Assembly (NCBI RefSeq): GCF_023856365.1
Contig: NC_064539.1
Span: forward strand, 32,024,982-32,088,981
Reading direction: 5' to 3'
DNA length: 64,000 bases
Source: Brienomyrus brachyistius
Taxonomy: Eukaryota; Chordata; Actinopteri; Osteoglossiformes; Mormyridae
In this document: positions 23,026-33,309 of the stretch, in pieces
Layout: every line of letters starts with the position of its first letter
Position numbering within the stretch: position 1 is the first letter of the stretch
Notes under the pieces: model-generated
What the model was told of the DNA's origin: nothing
Seen by the model: the letters and a program-made list of their open reading frames with translations, nothing else
The model's database searches: none
Made by a program: the position numbers and the translations under genes

Positions 23026-26000
23026 CTGAGGGGTTAAGAGGTTCAAAGAACAGGTCAGGCAGGAGCTCAGCTACCAAGCAGACCCTGCCACCCCAAAGCC
23101 CAGGCCTCCAGCTGAAAGGGGGGGGGGGACATGTCAAAACAGTCCTGCTGAAAATCTCACAGCACAGTCTGATTTGGGCACTCCTTCAGAATAAAAAAAA
23201 AAAACAATACAATACTGAACCTGCACCAATGCAATAATACATAATGTGAGAGGAGTAAAAGGATCAAAATCCAACTGTAATGTCACTTGTTTTCATGACA
23301 CTACCGCCCTTTGTTTTCTGACGGTTCTATCTTGCACTGAGTGAAGCTGAACCACTAAGCGTTCCACTAGTCTCACATTAGTTTCACACTAGTTTCATGT
23401 GGCCAATAAAATGTTTTGAATCTTGAAAGAAAACTACCAAAACTAAGCAACCAATCAGTTTCCAGGAAACAGGCTGTACCTGACTGGGAAGATAGCCTAG
23501 TTACAGAACGGTTCCAGCTCTTTTCAGATTTCCACTGCAGATGGGTCGGCCCAGTAAAGGTGCCACCTGGTTTGGAGAGCAACAGTGTCATAAAACTTAA
23601 GAGCTGTTTATATACCGTTCACACGGTATACACCATGATTTACTACGTGTTAATTTTCTAATTTTTCATCTGTAATTATCGCTGTTTTATGTTAGCAGCA
23701 AATGCTAGCAGAATTAGCACTAGCTTGCATAAATTTGTATTATGAATCCAGTCCTTTCACTCAGTCATTCTCCAGTATTTTAAAGTAGGAGACTAGAAAT
23801 TTTCAAGTTATCAGGAATACATCAGTACATCGCAATATGCGATACTGCCAAAAATGAATAATATATAGAATATTCTCCATGCATTTCAACTAATTAGATC
23901 GTGGTGATGCAACCAGCTCGGTTTAGTCACGCTGTGGGCCCTGCTAGTAAGCAAGGCCATGTCAGCACAGGTACGGGTCAGGTACAGCTCCCATAATTGA
24001 CAATGGAAAAGCACCCCTTTGTGATTCGGCTTGGTTCTTGGTGGCAGGGGAAAAGCGGTATATGGATAACACATTAGCAAAACACAAGCAGCACCCATCT
24101 GACTTCCTCATCATCTTCATCATTATTACCCTTTGTGCCAGCAAAGCAGAAGCAGGGGTGTGTCTAGTACCACAAAAAACTAAGGGTCCAACAGAACACC
24201 CTCCCTCCCAATGATACATGCCCTTTTTGCAAGGTTTTAATTGTTTCCAAATATTCCATTTAAGATAAGCAACAATACCGAGGTATATTTTTATAAATAG
24301 ACAAGCGGGTCTGATGAAATGGCAAAAGGCAATCTGCTGACCTCGTTGGTGACCTTGGCACCAAACAGCCACCCGGCACCCCTTGGGCTGATGGCCCAGG
24401 TGTCTACATCCTCCGGATCCGACCACACCAGGTCACAGAATGCCCCCTTGTGCGGGATCTCCTGGTTGCGTTCAATCGTCCGGATCTGGTCCAGTGTCTT
24501 GATGTCGGGAGAGAGTCCGCCGTGGACGCACAGGATCTGCTCGTCGATCAGCTAGTTCAGAAAGGAGCTTGTAATGAGATGCAGGCTGAAAATGTCTATT
24601 TACCAGATTTAACCTCAACCATTGAACCAGCTCTGGTCAAACTTAGCTAGAAATCAAACACCAGTATTGGTGCTTGGCTGCTGTTCTCTGGAGTCCTAAA
24701 GCTCCGCATTTCAGCAGACTGAAGACATTACGTTACCAAATTCAGGGTTCAACTGGAAAACCTCCCATATTGAGACTCAAACAGAATGGAAGAGAGAGAG
24801 CCCAGCTTAGTGCAGCAGTACCAAAGCCCACACAAACCTTATTACTCTACAGGAGCCTCACAGGCATTCACCACAATAAGCTGGTATAGGCAATTAAATG
24901 CAGTGACTAGAAGAAAGTGTAATAACTGGCCCACAAGCTTCAGATTCAACTTATTTCCCTGTCCAGAAATATCAGATTTAAATAATTCACTGAATGACAA
25001 TAAATGATACTTTAGTCTTTTTCCAACCTGTGCCTTGTCATTTCTTTCAAAAATTGCACAAAAATTATTCTTCGAAAGTATTACTTTTTTCCTAGCATTC
25101 TTCTGTAAAAAAATTTCACCCTCAATTTTCTTAGAAGCCTACAAAAAAAAAACTCACTAGACTAAGGGTACTTTCCCACCGCGCCAGGTACTGTAGTTTT
25201 GGTGTGATACTTTCACTTTTCCAGTACTTCCAGTCGAGCACCAGTACCAAAAGTTCCAGCACCCAAAATACCAAAGCAGCTGGGTTAATTTTTTGGTACT
25301 TCAGTACTTTGGGGTAGGACTTACAAACGTGTTCACTGTCGAATGGTTATGCAAATAGCATGTTTCCGAAATACTATACAACAAAAAAACTTACAAAACA
25401 ATATATTCACAAAGTACTAATAATGGATGAGTGGACAAATGAAGTGACCAAGCTTTACTTGCAATCTGGTCAGAAGAACAGATACATCAAGGTCAGGACA
25501 GCATAACATGAAATAAAGTATTTTGTATAATATAGTAGGGAGCAGCACAGCATTGGAATGTTTGTGAAATACTGTAATGTGATTGCATTGTAATAAATAC
25601 TGGGGTATTGATAAAGCAAAAAAGCAGTTTTCTGACAAACCAGTCCAGGAGTGATTTAAGCAGCAAGATGAAAATGATTATGATCATCTAGGAGAACGCA
25701 CGCAGTGCTCATGCAAAAGCAGTGAAGGTAAAATTCAAACTGATTTTTTTATCCATATACTAGATAATCTTGAAAACCAGGAATCATGAAAACTGCAATG
25801 CTTGCTAAGTTTTTTTGCCTATGATAAAGTAAAAATACTATAATGTCCGGACAATATGAAGCCTGATCTCAACCCAGTTGACTATCACGGTCCTTGCGAT
25901 GTGAGAATTGAAGTACCAAAAGCACGTTACCTGGTGCAGTGCAAAAGTGCCCCAAGTACCAAGATAAAGTGTGAAAAAAGTTTTTCAGGGGATTTATTGT

Positions 26001-28650
26001 GAAATCCAACGATTAACTACAGATATCCACCATGGGAATGAAAATGAGGTCCCCAAACTTCAGGTTTGGGTCATACCTAAAATCCACTAAAAATAGCCCC
26101 TCGTGCATCTTTATTTGGTATCGAAACAATATATTAATATATTACATGTAACCTGCACAATTTTCAATTTCAACCTGCCGGTACCCCCTTTTACAACATT
26201 TTGGCCATTTCTGGCAGCCATATATGTGGGTACAGCCTACCCTGGCTCCCATACCCCCACACCAACCACCTACCCCCTCTATATGAGGGGCGCAGGTGGA
26301 CTGACGCAGGTCCCACACTAACAGAGCTGTCTGTAGGCGTGCTGCGCCCTGGTGGATCCCGCAGAGGGGGCAAGCATTGCACTCACCGCCGCTACAGTCA
26401 GCATGTCAAACACCTTTGTGCAGTATCGCCAAGCATTCGCATTGCCGTATTTTGTCTGGCACTCATCTGGAATGGAAGAGGAAGTCAGAGCTCAGTGGGC
26501 ATTTTCATTATGATTTCTTATAGAAGAGATACCTTGGGGAAATTGAGCAGCTTTCGGACAACCCTATATACAGGTGTTTTGGGGTCAGAGCACAGGGTCC
26601 GTCAGCGTCTAGCAGCCCTAGAGCAGCTGGGGTTAAGGCCTTCCTCAAGAGTCAACAGTGAGATGATCATTTTAAGAACATTTGTTTAATGTGAATATGA
26701 GGCCAAAGTCAGAATTTAACCTACTTCCAGCGGCTCTCCGCCCCATCATAACAGATCATTCATGCTATTCAATGACAAGAAACTAGAGGATTTAAAGAGG
26801 CAGATATTGATGCTTGAGTGCCTTGACTGACTGTGGAAGAGCTGCCTCTCACTTAGGGGTGGGGGCTGCAGCCAACTCACCATAGAAGCCGTAAACCTGC
26901 GTGATTTGCCGGCTCTCGTGGTTCCCGCGCAGCAGCGTGATGCGATCTGGCCACTTGGCCTTTAAGGCCAGCAGGTATGTGAAGGTCTCCAAGCTGTAGT
27001 ATCCCCGGTCGACAAAGTCTCCCTGTGGGAAGGGAAGCGCTGCCTGGTGATGCAACTCGGGGCACTGCTCTAACACAACGGGCCAAACACCACTTCACCA
27101 TCACACACATCAGCTCCCGAGCACAGCATACACTTGGCATACAAAATATTTACTTTAAAATGACATACTCCTCTAAAACTTTGCTCAGTCTTATAAAGCA
27201 GCATTTCTAAACCAGGTCCTCAGGGAGCCCGCAGACAGTCCACGTTTTTGCCCTACCGCGAGCTGGGAGGGAGCAAAGATGTGGACTGTCCGGCAGGAAA
27301 CTGGAAGTGAACAAAAATGCGAACAGTCTGAGGGTCCCCAAAGAACAGGTTGTGAAACACTCACTTAAAAGAGGACATAAAAAAACACAAACAGAATTAT
27401 GCCTACAAAATCCTAAAACTTAACTTGCACCTTACACTAAATCTGAAACTACTTTTTTGCTCATATAAACTCATTTCAGAAATATACCACAATAACAGAA
27501 TGGCATCTTGTTCCCAATCAGCTTTTCAGTTTTATGATTAAACTGACCCATATTTTTGGTCTGGCAATGACCAACCATTCAATTTTATGGAAAAAATTTT
27601 CGACTTGGGACCTCCATACTTACCATAAAAATGTAATTTGTATCTGGAACCTGTCCTCCGGTTCTGAAGAGTTCACACAGGTCATAAAACTGGGGCAGAA
27701 CAGGAAAGAGGAGAGATGAGAATCAGATATGACTGTACCATTCAACAGGATGTGTTGATCGTCAGTGGATGGGAGGAGGGGGTCCCTGGGGATTACCTGG
27801 CCATGGATGTCTCCACACACTGTGACTGGGGTGGACACGGGCTGCACATTGGACTCCTCTAGTAGCAGGTCACATACATAGTCACACAATCGCTGGAAGT
27901 GGGACATTTCAGAGGACAGAGTGAGCACCTTGTCCATCGCCTAATTAATAAACTCCCAGTTACACCATAACATTGTAGCCTGTACATCATTAGATAGACG
28001 TCTGCATTTGAAACCACCCAAAAGTATAACAGGGTTAGCGTTAAGCGACGAGGTTCACAAATCTAATAATCAGGCTGCGGCACTCACAAATAAACTCTCC
28101 CAAGCAAAGTTAATGCAGAACGGGCTATACCGAGCACCATGATTACCATTATGCATTGTTGACTATGTAATCGTACAGCAGAATTACTAACCGGTGCCCA
28201 AAGTAAACAGCAGTTACTATAGTTCACTAGCTGGACAACGAAATAACAACTACCTAATTAGCTAACCAACCACCTTTAAACAGCTAAGAGGAACTTGCAT
28301 GCCAAATAAAATAAATCCAAATACCTAAAAAGTCCTATCTGTGAGGGATGATATCCCTACATCGAAACCATGGCCCAAATAGCCAAAGTACCCTGGAGAT
28401 CCCTCTAGCTAGCTTGCTAACATGCTAATACAGGAAGAATGCAAGTATTCAAGTTCCGCTTAGCAGAAGCCGGGAAATCAGTCGGATTTTTTTCTTTTTG
28501 TCTCAGGACTTCGCATTTTTAGGTCGCCCAATTAAGTAATTAAATTAAACCGTCAGGAAGTGGCGGAAAACCTACCTTTAGGTCATTTTCTGGTAGATAT
28601 TTGCACTGCCTTGCGATTTCCACATACTTATCCAAGTCCAACGGCGCCAT
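22777..28650 (-). CDS. ppp6c: PPP6C, serine/threonine-protein phosphatase 6 catalytic subunit (complete)
   Basis: A metal-dependent PPP-family phosphatase, the catalytic core of PP6 holoenzymes with SAPS (PPP6R) and ankyrin-repeat subunits, acting in mitosis and NF-kB and DNA-damage signalling. Exons: 28650-28576, 27892-27797, 27689-27624, 27022-26881, 26466-26387, 24551-24342 and 23025-22777. All junctions are GT-AG and in phase, totalling 918 nt (305 residues plus TAA), the exact length of vertebrate PPP6C. Signature motifs are GDIHG (52-56), GDFVDRG (80-86), GNHE (112-115), HGG (163-165) and RAH (235-237). The expected metal ligands D53, H55, D81, N113, H163 and H237 and catalytic H114 are present. 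The C-terminus TPYFL keeps the terminal Leu of the PP2A/PP4/PP6 group. Start context aaaATGg is strong. No breaks seen. SCAI follows on the same strand. Confidence 0.99.
23026..24341. other. ppp6c: PPP6C intron 6 with a Harbinger-like MITE
   Basis: A 1.3-kb intron. The MITE copy B occupies its right two thirds; nothing else is recognised. Confidence 0.6.
23470..24060. mobile_element. Harbinger-like MITE, copy B (inverted relative to copy A)
   Basis: 23,498-23,760 is homologous to the reverse complement of 15,757-16,010, for example ccagctcttttcagatttcc and gtagtaaatcatggtgta on the opposite strand. The right end, read inward, is ccgcttttcccctgccacca, matching the copy A terminus. The left end is blurred. 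Non-coding. Confidence 0.6.
24342..24551 (-). CDS. ppp6c: PPP6C exon 6, residues 154-223
   Basis: A 210-nt phase-0 exon with acceptor aactag and donor gtcagc. It encodes [20 protein letters not shown] through LFGAKVTNE and contains the metal-binding H163. Confidence 0.98.
24552..26386. other. ppp6c: PPP6C intron 5
   Basis: A 1.8-kb intron. It contains a MITE-like segment (25,165-25,955); the remainder shows no exon or RNA gene. Confidence 0.6.
25165..25955. mobile_element. MITE-like element with imperfect 40-bp inverted ends
   Basis: The left end reads gggtactttcccaccgcgcc then aggtactgtagttttggt. The right end, read inward, reads ggggcacttttgcactgcac then caggtaacgtgcttttggta. These align as imperfect inverted repeats of the Harbinger-like kind. 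No transposase is seen. Confidence 0.55.
26387..26466 (-). CDS. ppp6c: PPP6C exon 5, residues 127-153
   Basis: An 80-nt exon with acceptor ttccag and donor gtgagt. It completes Asp127, then encodes [20 protein letters not shown] and MLTVAA. Confidence 0.97.
26467..26880. other. ppp6c: PPP6C intron 4, nothing recognised
   Basis: A 414-bp intron with no supported element. Confidence 0.6.
26881..27022 (-). CDS. ppp6c: PPP6C exon 4, residues 80-127
   Basis: A 142-nt exon with acceptor cccacag and donor gtgagt. It encodes [30 protein letters not shown] and VYGFY, including the metal ligands D81 and N113 and catalytic H114. Confidence 0.98.
27023..27623. other. ppp6c: PPP6C intron 3 with one MITE
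   Basis: A 601-bp intron; apart from the MITE at 27,200-27,362, nothing is recognised. Confidence 0.6.
27200..27362. mobile_element. Short MITE with fish-type 'accaggtcctc' ends
   Basis: The left end reads agcatttctaaaccaggtcc and the right end, inward, gagtgtttcacaacctgttc: imperfect inverted repeats. The interior has gtccacgtttttgcc and its inverted partner gcaaagatgtggac. It matches a common fish MITE layout. Flanks cttataaa and cttaaaag are similar but not identical. Confidence 0.6.
27624..27689 (-). CDS. ppp6c: PPP6C exon 3, residues 58-79
   Basis: A 66-nt phase-0 exon with acceptor ccccag and donor gtaagt. It encodes [20 protein letters not shown] then FM. Confidence 0.98.
27797..27892 (-). 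CDS. ppp6c: PPP6C exon 2, residues 26-57
   Basis: A 96-nt phase-0 exon with acceptor ttccag and donor gtaatc. It encodes [20 protein letters not shown] and [12 protein letters not shown], with the GDIHG metal-binding motif. Confidence 0.98.
27893..28575. other. ppp6c: PPP6C intron 1
   Basis: A 683-bp intron. No element or exon recognised. Confidence 0.6.
28576..28650 (-). CDS. ppp6c: PPP6C exon 1 (coding part), residues 1-25
   Basis: Encodes [20 protein letters not shown] then ENDLK, ending at donor gtaggt. The ATG at 28,650 sits in caaaATGGCGCC, which resembles a YY1 site overlapping the start codon. That arrangement occurs in many housekeeping genes and is suggestive only. Confidence 0.97.
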
Positions 28651-28760
28651 TTTGAGAACAACAGTGGCGGAGACAGGAGCCGGACCAATGCGTCACTTCC
28701 TGTCACATCAGCGAGCTGATCGCACTGAATTTGTACACGCGTGCGGTGCGCGAGTTACTT
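28640..28760 (-). promoter_or_regulatory. ppp6c: PPP6C promoter region, CpG-rich
   Basis: A small CpG-rich patch (acacgcgtgcggtgcgcgag) lies upstream of the PPP6C start. It has an ETS-like word, tcacttcctg, and the YY1-like word at the start codon. No TATA box is evident. This fits a housekeeping promoter; the exact transcription start is not known. Confidence 0.5.
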
Positions 28761-30320
28761 CTTGTAACTGTAAAATTGGAAGTTTTGTCATTACACTGTA
28801 GTACAACAAGATTAAGGTGCATTTACCTGATCGGTGCTAATATAAGGGAATGAAAGGAAAAATAAGTACTACATTTAAAATACAAAACTATAGTATATGC
28901 ACAAAAACAAAATTATGAATTATATTGAATAATTTTTAACTATTTTGAATTATACCAAATACAGTTATCTAATTACAGTGTATGCTAGTTAACACGGGTG
29001 CTTTTCCCGATAACGGTGTTTGTTAGTGCTTTAAGAAGAGTTGAAAACTATACCTTGCTACGCGGTCCCCAAACTATCCCTGGTTGCTACTAATGTATTT
29101 TAATTTTTGAATATGTGGAATATATTGAATTTAAAACTTTACCACAGTAGGCATCTGTATGGTGTCATCATGAAAGACGATTCACTTACAGAAATCTTAC
29201 AGTCACTGACAGCTTTGTGCCGTTCATCTTTAGACTTTTTCTCGGAAAAAAACTTTAATCTCAAAACTTTCGATTTCAATTCAGAAATGTTGTATAATAT
29301 TACTCCCTTTAAGTGGCCCTATGTTGTTTAGTATTGATGGAATATAAATTCATGGGTTGAGCCAATGAGAGAGATGTAACTATATACTGTATACGTGCTC
29401 GCGAAGGCCAGCCTAGAAAGGATGATGTCGTAACCTTTATAATATTGTCCCGTGTGACTGTTCCAAGTTAAAGGAAATGGGATGTAGATCAGATAAATGA
29501 CTGCGGTTAAATCATCCGCGATTAAAATGTATGCTGTATGATACGCGGTGTCAGCTCGCGTTTAGGAAAATAACAGACTGTAAGCGATGGAAATTGTGAA
29601 TATTCGTATGTATGAAGTAAAGAATGTACTTAAATAGGCTACAAATATTTTCTTACTTTCCCATAATGTCTAAACACGTCATTCAGCATTTGAAAGGCAA
29701 CGTCGAAGGCTGTGTCCAGGCAAAATATTGATGAAATATAATAATGAAAAAAGTATTATACATTTACCAGCATTTACTGCACCTTCTGCAAGGCTGCTTT
29801 CAAATCTGATCTGTTTATGATACAAATTTGTAAAGTAGGGCTGAGACAAAGATACATTTTATTCTACTGCTATGATTTTTGTGATTTTTCATGATATTTT
29901 CATGTGCAGAATTTCTGGTTTAAAATTGCACACCACTGAACATGATTTCACAGCCAGTTTTAGTTAAGGTGCTCACATTACTCAATATGATAAATATTAT
30001 TTAATGTTAATAGACAGGTAGAAGCCAAACACACATAACATTTGAAGAATAAACATCTAAAAGTCACACTGAGGGGCAGTTTCCTTTGAGTAGATGTTTT
30101 ATTTGAAAACAGACAATGAAAGGATGATATAAATTTCAGTCACAGTTACATAATACTTGTTGGGTTTTGAGAGGGATTTTCTGGAGATTATTTTTTCGTC
30201 TGTTTCGATGGCACCACATGATCACCTATTAATTCAGGAAGGTCCAATATATATATATATATATATGGGGAGTATATGACATGATTTCTTTACATTAACA
30301 GTGGAGCAATATAGGACATA
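28761..30320. other. Intergenic, no gene recognised
   Basis: AT-rich sequence upstream of PPP6C. A 74-codon plus-strand open stretch (29,107-29,331) has no recognisable domain and no flanking splice logic I trust. A short (TA)n lies at about 30,248-30,266. Confidence 0.5.
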
Positions 30321-30329
30321 GCAGTCACG

Positions 30330-30560
30330 GGTGTTTACTTTCACTATCTGTCCTGTATTTGACACAGTATCTGATGACACAGTAGTGCTCGGCCTCACCT
30401 ACTTGAAGGAAGCCAAGAACCTGGAAAAGTGGTGACAGGATAACAGCCTCCAACTGAACATCATAAAAATGAAGGAACTGATTGTGGACTACAGGAGGCA
30501 GCAGAGCTCTTACCCACCTGTCAACATCAATGGTACTATGGTGGAGAGGGTGAGTGGCGA
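30330..30560 (+). pseudogene. LINE reverse-transcriptase fragment
   Basis: Reads SDDTVVLGLTYLKEARNLEK, stop, DNSLQLNIIKMKELIVDYRR, then PPVNINGTMVERV. This is the segment just after the A-D-D box in CR1/Rex-type LINE polymerases. It has an internal stop and no flanking LINE ends, so it is a decayed fragment. Confidence 0.7.
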
Positions 30561-30829
30561 TTACTGGTCGACCCGTGGGCAGAATGGCTATAGTGGGCCG
30601 CTGCCGGTTCCGGAGCAGCAGGTTCGCAGCACATACTTCAGAATGGTCCACCACTCGGATTCGACCAGCACTAGGCTCGTGGTAAAGACATCAGGCAGCT
30701 CCAGCACATGCAGAATCCGCATGCGTTCGGAGCTCACCTCCACCCAAGTCCTGAACTCCAGGGCCAGCTGCACCAAAAGGGTCTCCTTGCCCAAGGTATA
30801 AAGTTTTAAGTTTGGCTCTCAGCGGAGGC

Positions 30830-31910
30830 GGTCGCACTTCTCTCCCTCTCCCTCCCCTTATCTTCCCTGCTTTGCTCCTCTCATCTAGTCTACTGTCTTA
30901 TACTTTGAGAGACTCTCTCAGCCCTGCTCTCCAAACTAAGTAAAATGATGGATTTGATCAGCTGGTCTCTCAACGCAATTGACACCATCTTCTCGACGAG
31001 AAGCCTAGGTTCGGTGGAACCTAACTGTCCAGCAGGAACGTACGCAGCTGGCTACACGATGGACGGATAGGAGAAGTGGATTTAAGAAGTGCCCTGGTTT
31101 ATCAAAGATTGAAGAAAATGGTGACAGCCGCTCAAAGCCCCACTAGGCTGGCCGGAATGATTGATGGAGTGGGCAGAGCTGTTAGCACTCAGACTGTGAC
31201 AATTGATCGCAAACTGGATAACAACATGGAGAAGCTCATGGCTTTGCAAAAATGATTGGATGGCGGAGACCAGTGTGGACATTAGGGGAGCTGGAAATTA
31301 CAGCTTCTTGCCCAGAAACCCAAACAACCCTATCCTATCAGGTTTTGGCTCCCCCCAATCAGCATTGGCCTCGGCCATGGCCGCTGCTGAACTAACAACT
31401 CCCCCAGAAGAACAAGGCAGCGAGACTCTCTTGCATTCCTCTCCCCCAATACCAAAGACTACCGCACCCTCCCCCCATCCCACACCTTCGCAGGCTGGCA
31501 GGCTGATCTGTTGACCAGCGCCCCCCATGGCTGCAGGACCGGATGGCTGTTTGTCTATGCTGGACTACCTCCACCACCCCTTTTCCCTCACCTGTTGCAA
31601 GTTGTGTCGTTTTATGTTGTAAGGCGTAGTGACCATGTGCTTATGTTGCTGAGGTGTTTTTTTCGGTTCCTACAATGTACTCCCCACTGGAGTACAGTCT
31701 GAGGGCTGTTTTTTTATTCTCCTCCTCTCTCCTCATGTTATTCTGTTTCTTATCTTCTCTCTGTTTGCCCCTGTCTCCCGACCTGTCTACCCCCTACTGT
31801 GATGTTTGTGTATATGTATGGTCGGGTTGATGGCCAGTTTTTTCGCTGGTACTTGTGACTAGTGACATGGTGTATTGCAACAGCAATAAAGGGTTCTCAT
31901 ATCATATCAT
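30830..31910 (+). mobile_element. Unidentified retroelement-like unit with polyadenylation tail
   Basis: A plus-strand ATG at 30,946 opens MDLISWSLNAIDTIFSTRSL and runs to GYTMDG before a stop. A second stretch reads MVTAAQSPTRLAGMIDGVGR then AVSTQTVTIDRKLD. The segment ends with gcaataaagggttctcatat and a catat repeat, like a LINE or SINE 3' tail. I do not recognise the family. The preceding piece (30,560-30,800) is a GC-richer open stretch on the minus strand, also unassigned. Confidence 0.4.
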
Positions 31911-32029
31911 AGAGTCCTGTAGGAGCATACAAATAAGTAAGCATATATGGGCCACTAATTGCAGAAGCAAAACTATTCTGGCACTAGCTTGAGATAACAG
32001 CAGATTCTAGGAGGCACAGTACGCCTAGA

Positions 32030-33023
32030 TCCAAAGTTTCATCCTGATCTGAGCATGCTAAGGCATTTTACATGCTAACAGGCTAGCATGCTAACTTTCG
32101 AAATAACTGCGGATTCTGCATGTATGAGGCTTAGGTAATGGCAATTGTTCAGTTAAGGAGTGAAAACTGCCTATAATACCTCTGTAACATCCGGTTTTGT
32201 GGCATGAATGTGTCATGGCCGAGGGTGTGTTGGGGGGTATGGTAGGTGTGTGACCGGGGCATGGCGGATTCACTACGCGTACACGCATGCGAAGGAAGTC
32301 TCTATTTTGCTCCGTATCCGAGATATTCGAAAAAGACGATGTAGCTTTTTTTGTACATTGCCAAATTTGATGGTAGTTGCATCACTTGACTCTAGTCATC
32401 AAGATGGATATGACAAACTTTGTTTCTAGTCTTCATGACATGCCTAGGCTGAGATACACCCACTTCCGGTTTTGATGCTAACATGCTAACATGCTTGTAG
32501 CTTAATTTGTACATTGGCTATTTTGACGGTAGTTTCATGACTTGACTCTAGTCATCAAGACGGATCTGAGGAACTTTGTTTCTAGTCTCTATGACATTCT
32601 TAGGCTGAGATACACCCACTTCCGGTTTTGATGCTAACATGCTAAGTTATGAGATAACTGCAGATTCTGAATCTGGGAGGCGCAGTACACCTAGATCCAA
32701 TGATATAGCCTGATCTGAGCATGATAAGGCATTTTACATGCTAACAGGCTAGCATGCTAACTTTTGAAATAGCTAAAATGCTTGTAGCTCTTTTTGTACA
32801 TTGCCTATTTTGACAGTAGTGTGATCACTGGACTCTCGTCATGAAGACGGATCTGAGGAACTTTGTTTCTAGTCTCCATGACATGCCTAGGCTGATACGC
32901 CCACTTCCGGTTTTGATGCTAACATGCTAACATGCTTGTAGCTTTATTTGTACATTGACTATATTGAAATTAATTTCATCACTTGAGTCTAGTCATCAAG
33001 ACGGATCTGAGGAACTTTGTTTC

Positions 33024-33026
<3 letters not shown>
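32030..33026. repeat. Diverged satellite block (about 150-160 bp monomers), left part
   Basis: Tandem monomers contain ggatctgaggaactttgttt, tctagtctccatgaca, cctaggctgagat, cacccacttccggttttgat and gctaacatgctaac. Recurrence of cccacttccgg at about 32,459, 32,614 and later gives a period near 155 bp. It is a diverged relative of the array at 48-63.9 kb. A longer variant unit with gggaggcgcagtacacctag also recurs. Confidence 0.88.
33022..33026. repeat. 5-bp target-site duplication of the LINE, left
   Basis: tctag at the satellite/LINE junction, repeated at 36,361-36,365. In uninterrupted monomers the sequence runs ttctagtctc, so excising 33,027-36,365 restores a normal monomer. Confidence 0.75.
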
Positions 33027-33063
<37 letters not shown>

Positions 33064-33309
33064 ACTTTATTAATCCCTCGGGAAGGTTCCTCTGGGAAAT
33101 TCTAGTTTCCAGCAGCAGTACACCAGCAATTACAAGTTATACAAATACAATAAAAAATACAATATAAGAGAATTTAAAATACACGTACTAAAGTAAGAGC
33201 CAAATAGATATTGCGGTATTGCACATGAGATTGCACAGTTATGTGGTCCATTGCACAGTCCGAATGTTCGATTGTCTGGTGCAATTTATTGTTCCTGTTT
33301 CTCCCCGTC

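Noticed and set aside
24319..24555. Plus-strand ORF at 24.3 kb
   Set aside because: Antisense shadow of PPP6C exon 6.
29107..29331. 74-codon plus-strand ORF upstream of PPP6C
   Set aside because: No recognised domain, AT-rich codon content, no promoter or splice logic beyond proximity.
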